From JAZGER01 sp036480335 (GTDB taxonomy: Bacteria > Pseudomonadota > Gammaproteobacteria > DSM-19610), in assembly GCA_036480335.1 (NCBI GenBank), contig JAZGGH010000030.1, forward strand, positions 1 to 5,095: a DNA stretch of 5,095 bases. Reading direction: 5' to 3'. Below the pieces are notes generated by a model. It had not been told where the DNA came from and searched no databases. It was given only the letters and a program-made list of their open reading frames with translations. Shown one piece after another: positions 1-5,095 of this stretch (the stretch's first letter is position 1; every line of letters starts with the position of its first letter). The position numbers and the translations under genes are program-made.

Positions 1-1487
1 TGACACCAGAAAAATACCAACAACTCGTCTCCGAAGGTTACAACCGCATCCCTGTTATGCAGGAAATTCTGGCGGATCTTGATACCCCGCTCAGCACCTA
101 TCTCAAATTGGCCAAAGGCCCATACTCATACTTGTTTGAATCCGTTCAGGGTGGTGAGAAATGGGGCCGTTATTCGATTATAGGACTGCCCTGTAAAACC
201 GTCCTGACGGTAAAAGGCGAGACCATCGAATTGTGCAACGATGGTCAGATAATTGAAACGGTGCAAACCGATGACCCTCTAGACTGGATTGAAAAATACC
301 AGGCGCGCTTCAACGTGCCTGAGCTGGATGGTCTGCCACGTTTTAGAGGTGGGCTCGTCGGTTACTTCGGTTATGACACGATTCGCTATATCGAACCGCG
401 CCTGAAAGAGACAGCTAACCCAGATCCATTGGGCAATCCAGATATTCTGCTCATGCTATCCGAAGAGCTGGTGGTGTTCGATACGCTGTCTGGAAAGCTG
501 ATGCTTATTGTGTATGCAGATTCTTCAGATGCGCAAGGATACGATCATGCGAATGCTCGTATAGCAGAAATACACAAACAACTTTGTCAGCCGTTACCCA
601 TCCCTACGCCGATGCGTAAACCTGCAAAAGTTAAGGAATCTGATTTTATTTCTGGATTTACTCAGGAAGGTTTCGAAACGGCAGTGCGTAAGGTTAAAGA
701 CTACATTGTCGAGGGCGATGCGATGCAAGTCGTATTGTCGCAACGGTTGTCAGTACCTTATAAAGCGCCGCCCATTGATTTATACCGGGCGCTGCGTAGC
801 CTGAACCCTTCGCCCTATATGTTCTTTCTCGATCTGGGGGACTTTAATGTCGTGGGGTCATCGCCAGAAATTCTCGTGCGTCTTGAAGAGGGTGAAGTGA
901 CGGTTCGACCCATTGCAGGTACTCGCCCGCGTGGTGCAACACCCCAGCAAGACCATGACTACGAAAAAGATCTCCTCACTGACCCGAAAGAACTAGCCGA
1001 ACACCTGATGCTCATTGACCTGGGTAGAAATGATGCGGGTCGTGTGAGTAAGATTGGCACGGTAAAGCTGACTGAAAAAATGCTCGTCGAACGTTACTCA
1101 CATGTCATGCACATCGTCTCCAACGTCATCGGAGAGATCAAAGATGGAATGACCGCAATCGATGTATTGCGTGCAACCTTTCCGGCAGGTACGGTGAGTG
1201 GTGCGCCCAAAATTCGCGCCATGGAAATCATCGACGAACTAGAACCTGTGAAGAGAGGTGTGTATGCAGGTGCAGTGGGTTACCTCGACTGGTCTGGCAA
1301 TATGGATACTGCCATTGCGATTCGCACAGCTGTCATAAAAGACGAAATATTACATATCCAGGCGGGTGCCGGTATTGTTGCTGATTCTATTCCTGCCAAT
1401 GAATGGGATGAAACCATGAATAAGGGCCGAGCAATTTTTCGAGCAGTCGCTCTCGCGCAAGCGGGCCTTGATGGGAATCACCGCTAA
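1..1487 (+). CDS. trpE: Anthranilate synthase component I (TrpE), 5' end clipped by one base
   Basis: Catalyses chorismate plus glutamine-derived ammonia to anthranilate and pyruvate, the first committed step of tryptophan synthesis; it acts in the cytoplasm with the TrpG amidotransferase subunit. The window opens with TG followed in frame by ACA CCA GAA, so the start is most likely an ATG whose A lies one base upstream. This gives MTPEKYQQLVSEGYNRIP and a protein of 495 aa, normal for proteobacterial TrpE; the ATG at 57 is internal (M20). Numbering from that M1, the sequence shows the LFES element around S48 (position of the tryptophan feedback site), PIAGTRPRG at 304-312, DLGRNDAGRVS at 340-350, GTVSGAPK at 397-404 and AGAGIVADSIP from 455, all hallmarks of the chorismate-binding fold. 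No catalytic motif is missing. No trpG, trpD or trpC follows, so those genes must lie elsewhere, as in several gammaproteobacteria. A leader or attenuator cannot be judged because upstream DNA is absent. Confidence 0.97.
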   Translation, partial: TPEKYQQLVSEGYNRIPVMQEILADLDTPLSTYLKLAKGPYSYLFESVQGGEKWGRYSIIGLPCKTVLTVKGETIELCNDGQIIETVQTDDPLDWIEKYQARFNVPELDGLPRFRGGLVGYFGYDTIRYIEPRLKETANPDPLGNPDILLMLSEELVVFDTLSGKLMLIVYADSSDAQGYDHANARIAEIHKQLCQPLPIPTPMRKPAKVKESDFISGFTQEGFETAVRKVKDYIVEGDAMQVVLSQRLSVPYKAPPIDLYRALRSLNPSPYMFFLDLGDFNVVGSSPEILVRLEEGEVTVRPIAGTRPRGATPQQDHDYEKDLLTDPKELAEHLMLIDLGRNDAGRVSKIGTVKLTEKMLVERYSHVMHIVSNVIGEIKDGMTAIDVLRATFPAGTVSGAPKIRAMEIIDELEPVKRGVYAGAVGYLDWSGNMDTAIAIRTAVIKDEILHIQAGAGIVADSIPANEWDETMNKGRAIFRAVALAQAGLDGNHR

Positions 1488-1518
1488 GCTTTTTTGCCTC
1501 AACGAAGCACACTTGAAA

Positions 1519-1550
1519 AGGCTACTGACTTAGCTTCTCATTATTTTTTT
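1519..1550 (+). terminator. Weak candidate terminator after trpE
   Basis: A 6-bp stem (AGGCTA 1519-1524 with TAGCTT 1531-1536, one G-U pair) with a 6-nt loop is followed by CTCATTA and a seven-T run ending at 1550. It lies about 30 nt after the trpE stop. The stem is short and the T-run is offset by several bases, so intrinsic termination is only plausible. Read on the minus strand, the same hairpin is followed by CTTTTC, so it could also serve the small convergent ORF. Confidence 0.35.
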
Positions 1551-1677
1551 AACGGCTAATGTCTTCGAGTCCGGTGCATCTTGGCCGTCCCTGGGCGAGC
1601 TTGCTAATTTCCTGCTCCAGCAACATCCTGTCTTTACTCTGAGCGCCCTCACTGTTAGAGGATTGATTCATAGGCAT
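1549..1677 (-). CDS. Small hypothetical protein (42 aa), convergent to trpE
   Basis: The minus strand reads from an ATG at 1677-1675 to a TAA at 1551-1549. The product begins MPMNQSSNSEGAQSKDR and ends in CTGLEDISR. The N-terminal third is polar and Ser/Asn/Gln-rich; the middle (MLLEQEISKLAQG) could form a short amphipathic helix. There is no signal peptide or membrane segment and I recognise no family. Support is indirect: the ORF coincides with an island of roughly half G+C, flanked on both sides by very AT-rich DNA, and it points away from an AT-rich region that could hold a divergent promoter. Against it, no good ribosome binding site lies just upstream of either ATG (1677 or 1671). An AGGAGGT on this strand (1731-1725) is nearly 50 nt too far away and has no usable start after it. 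It could be a real small gene, the remnant of a larger gene, or chance. Confidence 0.33.
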   Translation of the reverse strand: MPMNQSSNSEGAQSKDRMLLEQEISKLAQGRPRCTGLEDISR

Positions 1678-1721
1678 TTTATTTTTAAGCGTTTTACTGC
1701 CTATAAAATAATTTGTTTTTT

Positions 1722-1750
1722 TTGACCTCCTGTAGTATATTTAATACAAA
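1722..1750 (+). promoter_or_regulatory. Candidate sigma70 promoter for the exported-protein gene
   Basis: TTGACC (1722-1727, 5 of 6 to the -35 consensus) is followed after 17 nt by TACAAA (1745-1750, 4 of 6 to the -10 consensus) in very AT-rich DNA. Transcription would start near 1757, giving a leader of about 150 nt before the ATG at 1905. The -10 match is mediocre, and other AT-rich hexamers nearby could serve instead. This is a consensus match by eye only. Confidence 0.35.
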
Positions 1751-1755
1751 TAATA

Positions 1756-1789
1756 ACGAGTCTGCGTAGGTGATTAAAGACAGTCTCGT
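1756..1789 (+). promoter_or_regulatory. Leader dyad 1 (interrupted inverted repeat)
   Basis: ACGAGTCTG (1756-1764) is inverted as CAGTCTCGT (1781-1789), pairing at 8 of 9 positions with a 16-nt loop. It begins where the candidate promoter would start transcription, so it could be a hairpin at the mRNA 5' end or a regulator binding site. No known operator or riboswitch is recognised. Confidence 0.35.
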
Positions 1790-1847
1790 AAATAAAAAAC
1801 AATAATAATTACTGGTAGCGCGTTACTTAAAAAACACAACTAACCTG

Positions 1848-1875
1848 AACTAAATTAGGGTATACCTTTTTAGTT
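1848..1875 (+). promoter_or_regulatory. Leader dyad 2 centred on GGTATACC
   Basis: A perfect 8-bp palindrome GGTATACC (1859-1866) is nested inside a 7-bp inverted repeat, AACTAAA (1848-1854) with TTTAGTT (1869-1875). It ends about 30 nt before the start codon and just ahead of the ribosome binding site. It could be a transcription-factor operator or a hairpin controlling translation. No family assignment is possible from sequence alone. Confidence 0.4.
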
Positions 1876-1890
1876 TGCTAATGAAATAAT

Positions 1891-1900
1891 AAGGATGGAG
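1891..1900 (+). promoter_or_regulatory. Ribosome binding site that decides the 1905 start
   Basis: AAGGATGGAG precedes the ATG at 1905, with AAGGA 9 nt and GGAG 4 nt upstream of it. This is the clearest Shine-Dalgarno sequence in the area and supports translation of the long N-terminal extension. A weaker rival, GGAAGAG, precedes an in-frame ATG at 2004. The ATG at 2136, just before the signal peptide, has no clear Shine-Dalgarno. Confidence 0.6.
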
Positions 1901-1904
1901 TCAG

Positions 1905-4385
1905 ATGAATCAGAAAACACGGGGAAACCTTACGCAAATTTCAAAAAGAAACCCACATCATTTTTTATCGAGTGAAAAGATTGCCTCTGCCTGGGAAGAG
2001 TCAATGGCTGCCGATGGGGTGTCGTCTGAAAACCAGAGGCAATCGACCGAAGCCTATTTCCGATTTAGCAATCTGTATCAATCACTGCATAAACAACCTC
2101 GCTCTGTCAGAAGGAAATTACAAAACATCTGTAAGATGCCTTTGGCAAGAACAGCTTTACTGCTGGCGTTGGGATTGGGGCATACGCTGCCAGCATCTGC
2201 AGCAGGTATCTGGGTGAATACCCTGGTTCCGGATATCAATCCCAACGATGGAAAGTGTTCGTTGATCGAAGCTATTGAGAATGCCAATGCTGATGCGAAA
2301 GTGCATTCAAATTGTCAGAGAGGTAATGGTGCGGATACGATTTATCTGTGGCGGAACAATACCTATTCACTGGATAAAATTCATAATTCGAGAACAGAAG
2401 GAGCTGAAGTACTTGTTAATGGCTTGCCTGTTATTACCAGCAAAATAAAAATTAATGGCAAAGGCGCCACGATTGAACGCAGGGGTGGGAGTGCAGAGTT
2501 TTTCCGTTTGTTTGAAGTAGCAGTCAGTGGTGATCTGTCACTCAGTCACCTGACGCTGAGAGGTGTAAGAACGGAAATCTACACCTTCCAGAGCCAGTTT
2601 TATACTGCTACCCCGTTCGATGTTTACACTCCAATCGGGCCTGGTGGTGCTGTTTCTAATGCCGGTAAGGTCAGTATGTCGAATGTGCGTGTGATTGACA
2701 GTGTAGCAGGTTCCTCTACATCTGACGATGTTGGCGCAGTACACAATACGGGCCAGATGGTCATCACAAATTCTGCCTTCATCGATGATGGCAGTCATGG
2801 CCTTAACTATTCGAGCGCGATTTCAAATTCAGGCAGGCTGACTATTTCAGGCACTCTTATTGATGGTAGTGGCGCAAATACCGGGGTAAATAATTTTGCC
2901 GGAGGACATCTGGAGATCAGGAACTCGACCATTACGGGTAATCATGAGGCCATCGTCAACGCAGGTAGTTTATCTCTGAATCATTCGACTGTTGCAGGAA
3001 ACCTCGCTTACACTAAATATGCAAAAACAATCAATGTCATATCGAATACGGGGGATTTAACGCTTAGCAATAATCTTATTTCCGGGAATGCTGTTGTTAA
3101 TTATTTCAAAGACTATAGTGGTACTACGCCCTGGTATTTTTCCTACCTGAATCAGCATGCTGTCATCCAGAATTCTGGAACTATTAATAGCAGGAATAAT
3201 GTTCTGGGTCACAATGGGCTGGCTTTTTCTTCGTCTGATTTAACCATCAGCCCCTCTTTCGCACAAGGGTTTACGCCTGATTCGAGTGATATTGTGGCAA
3301 CAATTGATGGTAATCAACCGACACCATTGCAAGGTATTATGAAGTCTGAGGATAGTGTTCTTGCCTGGTCTCACATCATGAATAGTTCACAATTATTTCA
3401 GGGGCCTGTGCCGATACTGGAAAACAATGGTGGTCTTACAAACACGATTGCTCTCGTTCCCGGCAGTATCGCAATCGATGCGGCAAACGATACTTGCCCT
3501 GCAACTGATCAGCGTGGCGTCACTCGCCCACAAGGAACGGCCTGTGACATAGGTGCTTATGAGTTCGAGCAGTCTGTTGCAAGCGGTACTGGCGTGATGG
3601 GTGATTTTGTCTGGGAAGACCTGAACAACGATGGTATCCAGGACAGCGATGAACCGGGTATGGCGAATGTCACCGTTGAGCTGTTGAGTTGTGCAGGTAA
3701 TCTGGTTGATATCACGACCACTGACAGCACGGGTCACTTTAGCTTCAAGCAAATAGCTGCTTCAGACGGTTACCAGATGCAGTACAAACTGCCCGCGAGC
3801 CACCAGTTCAGTCCCGTGAATCAGGGCGGCAATTATCGCCTCGACAGTAATGCCGATCAGTCAACGGGGCTCACCCCTTGCCTGCCAATAGCAGATGGAC
3901 AATCACGATTGGCCATCGATGCCGGCATGTCACCCACAGGTGGCGGTGGAACGGGTACGGGTGTGATGGGCGATTACGTCTGGAATGACCTGAATGGTGA
4001 TGGCGTTCAGGACAGTGATGAACCGGGATTGGCTAATGTCAGTATTGATCTGCTGAGTTGCAGCGGTGATCAGATGGATACCACGTTCTCTGATGCCAAT
4101 GGCGGTTTCCGTTTTACCAGCATCGCCCCAGGCAGTTATCAAATGCGCTACAACCTGTTAGCTAATCACCGTTACAGCCCGGCAGGTCAGGGCGGTAACT
4201 ACCGAACGGATAGTAATGTGGATACGACGACCGGCTTAACCCCCTGTTTGACGATCGAAGATGGCCAGCAACGTCTGGCCGTCGATGGCGGTATGTTGTT
4301 GAACGATCCAGTCGTGAGTGCTGATCCAGAGCTAAGCGTGGAAATTAATGCCGTATCCGCTGCAAAGCCTGGACCTACAGCGTGA
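1905..4385 (+). CDS. Exported CSLREA beta-helix protein with two SdrD-B-type modules (truncated by frameshift)
   Basis: A predicted secreted or surface protein of 826 aa; I infer adhesion, matrix or polysaccharide contact from architecture only. Residues 1-77 are hydrophilic. RRK at 69-71 and a hydrophobic stretch at 84-100 ending ASAA, then G101, look like a signal peptide. Residues 111-145 carry the CSLREA-family signature (CSLIEAIENAN, with I for the usual R). Residues 180-440 hold repeated coils of the pattern N-x-G-x-L-x-hydrophobic-x-N-S-x-I-x-G-N, typical of a right-handed parallel beta-helix. Residues 505-555 (ENNGGLTNTIALVPGS ... DQRGVTRPQGTACDIGAYE) match the conserved C-terminal cap of these proteins, the choice-of-anchor Q type. 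Two SdrD-B-like domains follow (562-675, 685-797), each with a DLNxDGxQDSDEPG calcium loop, joined by a Gly-rich linker. The frame closes at residue 826 inside the next domain, whose remainder continues in the -1 frame. No LPXTG, PEP-CTERM or membrane anchor is visible. No catalytic residues of a known lyase are evident. Confidence 0.9.
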   Translation: MNQKTRGNLTQISKRNPHHFLSSEKIASAWEESMAADGVSSENQRQSTEAYFRFSNLYQSLHKQPRSVRRKLQNICKMPLARTALLLALGLGHTLPASAAGIWVNTLVPDINPNDGKCSLIEAIENANADAKVHSNCQRGNGADTIYLWRNNTYSLDKIHNSRTEGAEVLVNGLPVITSKIKINGKGATIERRGGSAEFFRLFEVAVSGDLSLSHLTLRGVRTEIYTFQSQFYTATPFDVYTPIGPGGAVSNAGKVSMSNVRVIDSVAGSSTSDDVGAVHNTGQMVITNSAFIDDGSHGLNYSSAISNSGRLTISGTLIDGSGANTGVNNFAGGHLEIRNSTITGNHEAIVNAGSLSLNHSTVAGNLAYTKYAKTINVISNTGDLTLSNNLISGNAVVNYFKDYSGTTPWYFSYLNQHAVIQNSGTINSRNNVLGHNGLAFSSSDLTISPSFAQGFTPDSSDIVATIDGNQPTPLQGIMKSEDSVLAWSHIMNSSQLFQGPVPILENNGGLTNTIALVPGSIAIDAANDTCPATDQRGVTRPQGTACDIGAYEFEQSVASGTGVMGDFVWEDLNNDGIQDSDEPGMANVTVELLSCAGNLVDITTTDSTGHFSFKQIAASDGYQMQYKLPASHQFSPVNQGGNYRLDSNADQSTGLTPCLPIADGQSRLAIDAGMSPTGGGGTGTGVMGDYVWNDLNGDGVQDSDEPGLANVSIDLLSCSGDQMDTTFSDANGGFRFTSIAPGSYQMRYNLLANHRYSPAGQGGNYRTDSNVDTTTGLTPCLTIEDGQQRLAVDGGMLLNDPVVSADPELSVEINAVSAAKPGPTA
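3588..3929 (+). repeat. SdrD-B-like module 1 (coding tandem repeat)
   Basis: This is the first copy of a module of about 114 residues, from TGVMGDFVWEDLNNDG to the AIDAGM end. It has the calcium-loop motif DLNNDGIQDSDEPG, an LLSCAGN strand with C596, and a TGLTPC strand with C659. By eye it is roughly two thirds identical in protein to the second copy at 3957-4295, which points to an internal duplication. Related B-type repeats in Gram-positive Sdr adhesins act as calcium-stiffened stalks. Confidence 0.85.
3957..4295 (+). repeat. SdrD-B-like module 2 (coding tandem repeat)
   Basis: This is the second copy of the module, from TGVMGDYVWNDLNGDG to VDGGM, with calcium loop DLNGDGVQDSDEPG and cysteines C719 and C781. 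Their spacing (62 residues) nearly equals that in copy 1 (63), suggesting one disulfide per module. A short linker with TGGGGTGTG separates the copies. It is one to two residues shorter than copy 1 in the middle strands. Confidence 0.85.
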
Positions 4386-4627
4386 CCAATACTGACGGCG
4401 GTGCGTTGGAGAATATAGTTATTCGCGGTCGGCAAAAACTTCCTGCGCTAGGTAGCTGGAGCACGCTGTGCAGTATAGGCAGCATCCAGCCCAATGAAAC
4501 AGGCAGTTGCACAACAACAAGTACTGCGGTGCAGGGAACCTACAAGGTTCTCGTAACAGTGAGCGGTCTTGATAGTAATGGCGATTCGATTGAGTTGTCT
4601 GAGCAGGTCTTTTATCAGGGGCAGTGA
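4382..4627 (+). CDS. DUF11-like C-terminal domain, out-of-frame continuation of the upstream gene
   Basis: As an independent ORF this would start at GTG 4382, overlapping the upstream TGA as GTGA, and encode 81 aa. The frame is open back to a TAA at 4346, and the codons just before the GTG read A-W-T-Y-S. Together they give WTYSVTNTDGGALENIVI, the typical second strand region of DUF11-like or DUF7507-like domains (TYTVTNTGNxxLTNV). The rest fits too: CSIGSIQPNETGSC matches the usual CxIGxLxPGxSxxC segment, and the end SEQVFYQGQ resembles the usual domain end. The missing first strand, LSVEINAVSAAK, lies in the upstream frame, so the pair is best read as one gene of about 907 codons with a -1 shift near 4364-4372. 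A separate protein would start inside a beta strand, lack a signal peptide and have no good Shine-Dalgarno. A strong terminator follows 15 nt after its stop. Confidence 0.7.
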   Translation: MTNTDGGALENIVIRGRQKLPALGSWSTLCSIGSIQPNETGSCTTTSTAVQGTYKVLVTVSGLDSNGDSIELSEQVFYQGQ

Positions 4628-4641
4628 TTGACTGTTGGTAT

Positions 4642-4683
4642 GCTTTGCATTCGCTTGTTTGAAGCGAGTGCAAAGCTCCTTTT
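4642..4683 (+). terminator. Strong intrinsic terminator of the exported-protein gene
   Basis: GCTTTGCATTCGCTT (4642-4656) pairs with AAGCGAGTGCAAAGC (4662-4676) over 15 bp, with a single G-U pair and a GTTTG loop. TCCTTTTCT follows. It begins 15 nt after the stop at 4627 rather than the stop at 4385, which supports the out-of-frame segment being the natural 3' part of the transcribed gene. Confidence 0.88.
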
Positions 4684-4684
4684 C

Positions 4685-5095
4685 TACTTTCAGCCCAAAT
4701 GATTCTGGTGCGGTACGATGAATTTTTACGCTACCAATTAAGTCATCTGGCTTTATTATTTTGAAAAATAATGTTACTGAATAAGGCAGGGTTTATGCAT
4801 TAATTACTATTCTGCGATATTCTTTAATGCAATCAATACAATATGGTACCAAGGCAAAAAACTTTTTGATATCGAAAGCGCAGGCACCTAAAACACCTGT
4901 ATGTTAGAAGTAAATAGATCTGTCCGGATAATTAACACGCCATGTGTCCGCTTTTGTTCCTGTTGACAATGGGATGTTGTGAAGCGGAGTTACGCAACAT
5001 CAGTTTGTTGTTGATTTTCATCGATTAAATGGCCTTCTTGTGTATACCTGCCGAGTCTTCGAGGGCCATGGAAGAGGGAGATCAATCCATTTAAA
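4685..5095. other. Gene-free, mostly AT-rich region with short dyads
   Basis: No convincing complete gene is seen on either strand. Short inverted repeats are present: ATTATTTT/AAAATAAT (4755-4762 with 4765-4772, 2-nt loop) and TGCATTAA/TTAATGCA (4796-4803 with 4824-4831). Another is GATGTTG/CAACATC (4973-4979 with 4995-5001, stem extendable to 9 bp with one G-U). TTAAATGG/CCATTTAA (5025-5032 with 5087-5094) also occurs. A TTGACA at 4963-4968 lacks a -10 partner. No insertion sequence, tRNA or attachment site is recognised. Confidence 0.5.
5018..5095 (-). CDS. Possible 3' end of a minus-strand ORF running off the right edge
   Basis: On the minus strand a frame is open from the window edge to a TGA at 5020-5018. 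It encodes 25 residues including PSKTRQVYTRRPFNR, a basic C-terminal-like tail. About 17 nt past the stop lies the GATGTTG/CAACATC hairpin, where a terminator might sit, but no T-run follows on that strand. An open frame of this length is easily due to chance, and the family cannot be recognised. Confidence 0.15.
   Translation of the reverse strand, partial: FKWIDLPLPWPSKTRQVYTRRPFNR

Noticed and set aside
57..59. ATG at 57 as the trpE start
   Set aside because: The frame is open to the first bases of the window and encodes the conserved TPEKYQQLVSEGYNRIP terminus, so the true start is almost certainly the ATG whose last two bases are positions 1-2.
2078..2798. Minus-strand frames at 2078-2287 and 2538-2798 and a plus-strand frame at 1972-2217
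   Set aside because: All overlap the well-supported beta-helix gene, have unremarkable translations, and show no start signals.
3393..4142. Open frames on the minus strand at 3393-3752 and 3930-4142
   Set aside because: They lie fully opposite the SdrD-B modules and resemble each other only because the modules are repeats. The plus-strand protein has strong domain evidence.
4382..4385. GTGA overlap as translational coupling of two separate genes
   Set aside because: The downstream product would start in the middle of a conserved beta strand (WTYS|VTNT), has no signal peptide although its family is extracytoplasmic, and lacks a clear Shine-Dalgarno. A frameshifted single gene explains it better.
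4199..4673. Minus-strand frames at 4199-4435 and 4419-4673
   Set aside because: They run opposite the second SdrD-B module, the DUF11-like segment and the terminator. Their translations look like antisense noise.
4963..4968. TTGACA as a promoter -35 element
   Set aside because: No acceptable -10 hexamer occurs at 16-18 nt spacing, where the sequence is around GCGGAGTTAC.
4973..5001. Integron attC-like or REP-like site
   Set aside because: The hairpin exists, but the flanking core motifs (GTTRRRY/RYYYAAC) do not fit and no second copy is present in the window.
1560..5063. Shared TCTTCGAG at 1563-1570 and 5056-5063 as a mobile-element repeat
   Set aside because: The match is only about nine bases with unrelated flanks, which is expected by chance.

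Overview
The window is most likely chromosomal DNA from a gammaproteobacterium of moderate G+C. The evidence is the close fit of the first gene to proteobacterial TrpE, including the N-terminal EGYNRIP...LADLDTPLSTY signature. A methylotroph-like or sulfur-oxidiser-like lineage is possible, but I cannot fix the genus from sequence alone.

Layout: (1) Bases 1-1487 hold trpE (anthranilate synthase large component), complete except for the first base of its start codon, which lies just outside the window. (2) Bases 1488-1904 are an intergenic stretch with three parts: a weak hairpin plus T-run after trpE, a short minus-strand ORF (1549-1677, 42 aa) in a locally G+C-richer island, and a very AT-rich leader with a candidate sigma70 promoter and two dyads. 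(3) Bases 1905-4385 encode a large exported protein. It has a long hydrophilic N-terminal extension, a signal peptide, a CSLREA-type right-handed beta-helix and two tandem SdrD-B-type calcium-loop modules. (4) Bases 4382-4627 encode, in the -1 frame, the rest of a DUF11-like beta-sandwich whose first strand is in the upstream frame. The two ORFs therefore look like one gene of about 907 codons split by a frameshift near 4364-4372. (5) A strong 15-bp-stem terminator sits at 4642-4683, just after the second ORF. (6) Bases 4685-5095 have no convincing gene, only small dyads and a possible 3' end of a minus-strand ORF running off the right edge.

The two main genes look functionally unrelated: a tryptophan biosynthesis housekeeping gene beside an accessory surface or secreted protein gene with its own regulatory region and terminator. 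The points most worth a second look are the frameshift in the exported protein, its 77-residue pre-signal extension, the pairwise cysteine pattern of its modules, the dyad-rich leader, and the small antisense ORF between the two genes.
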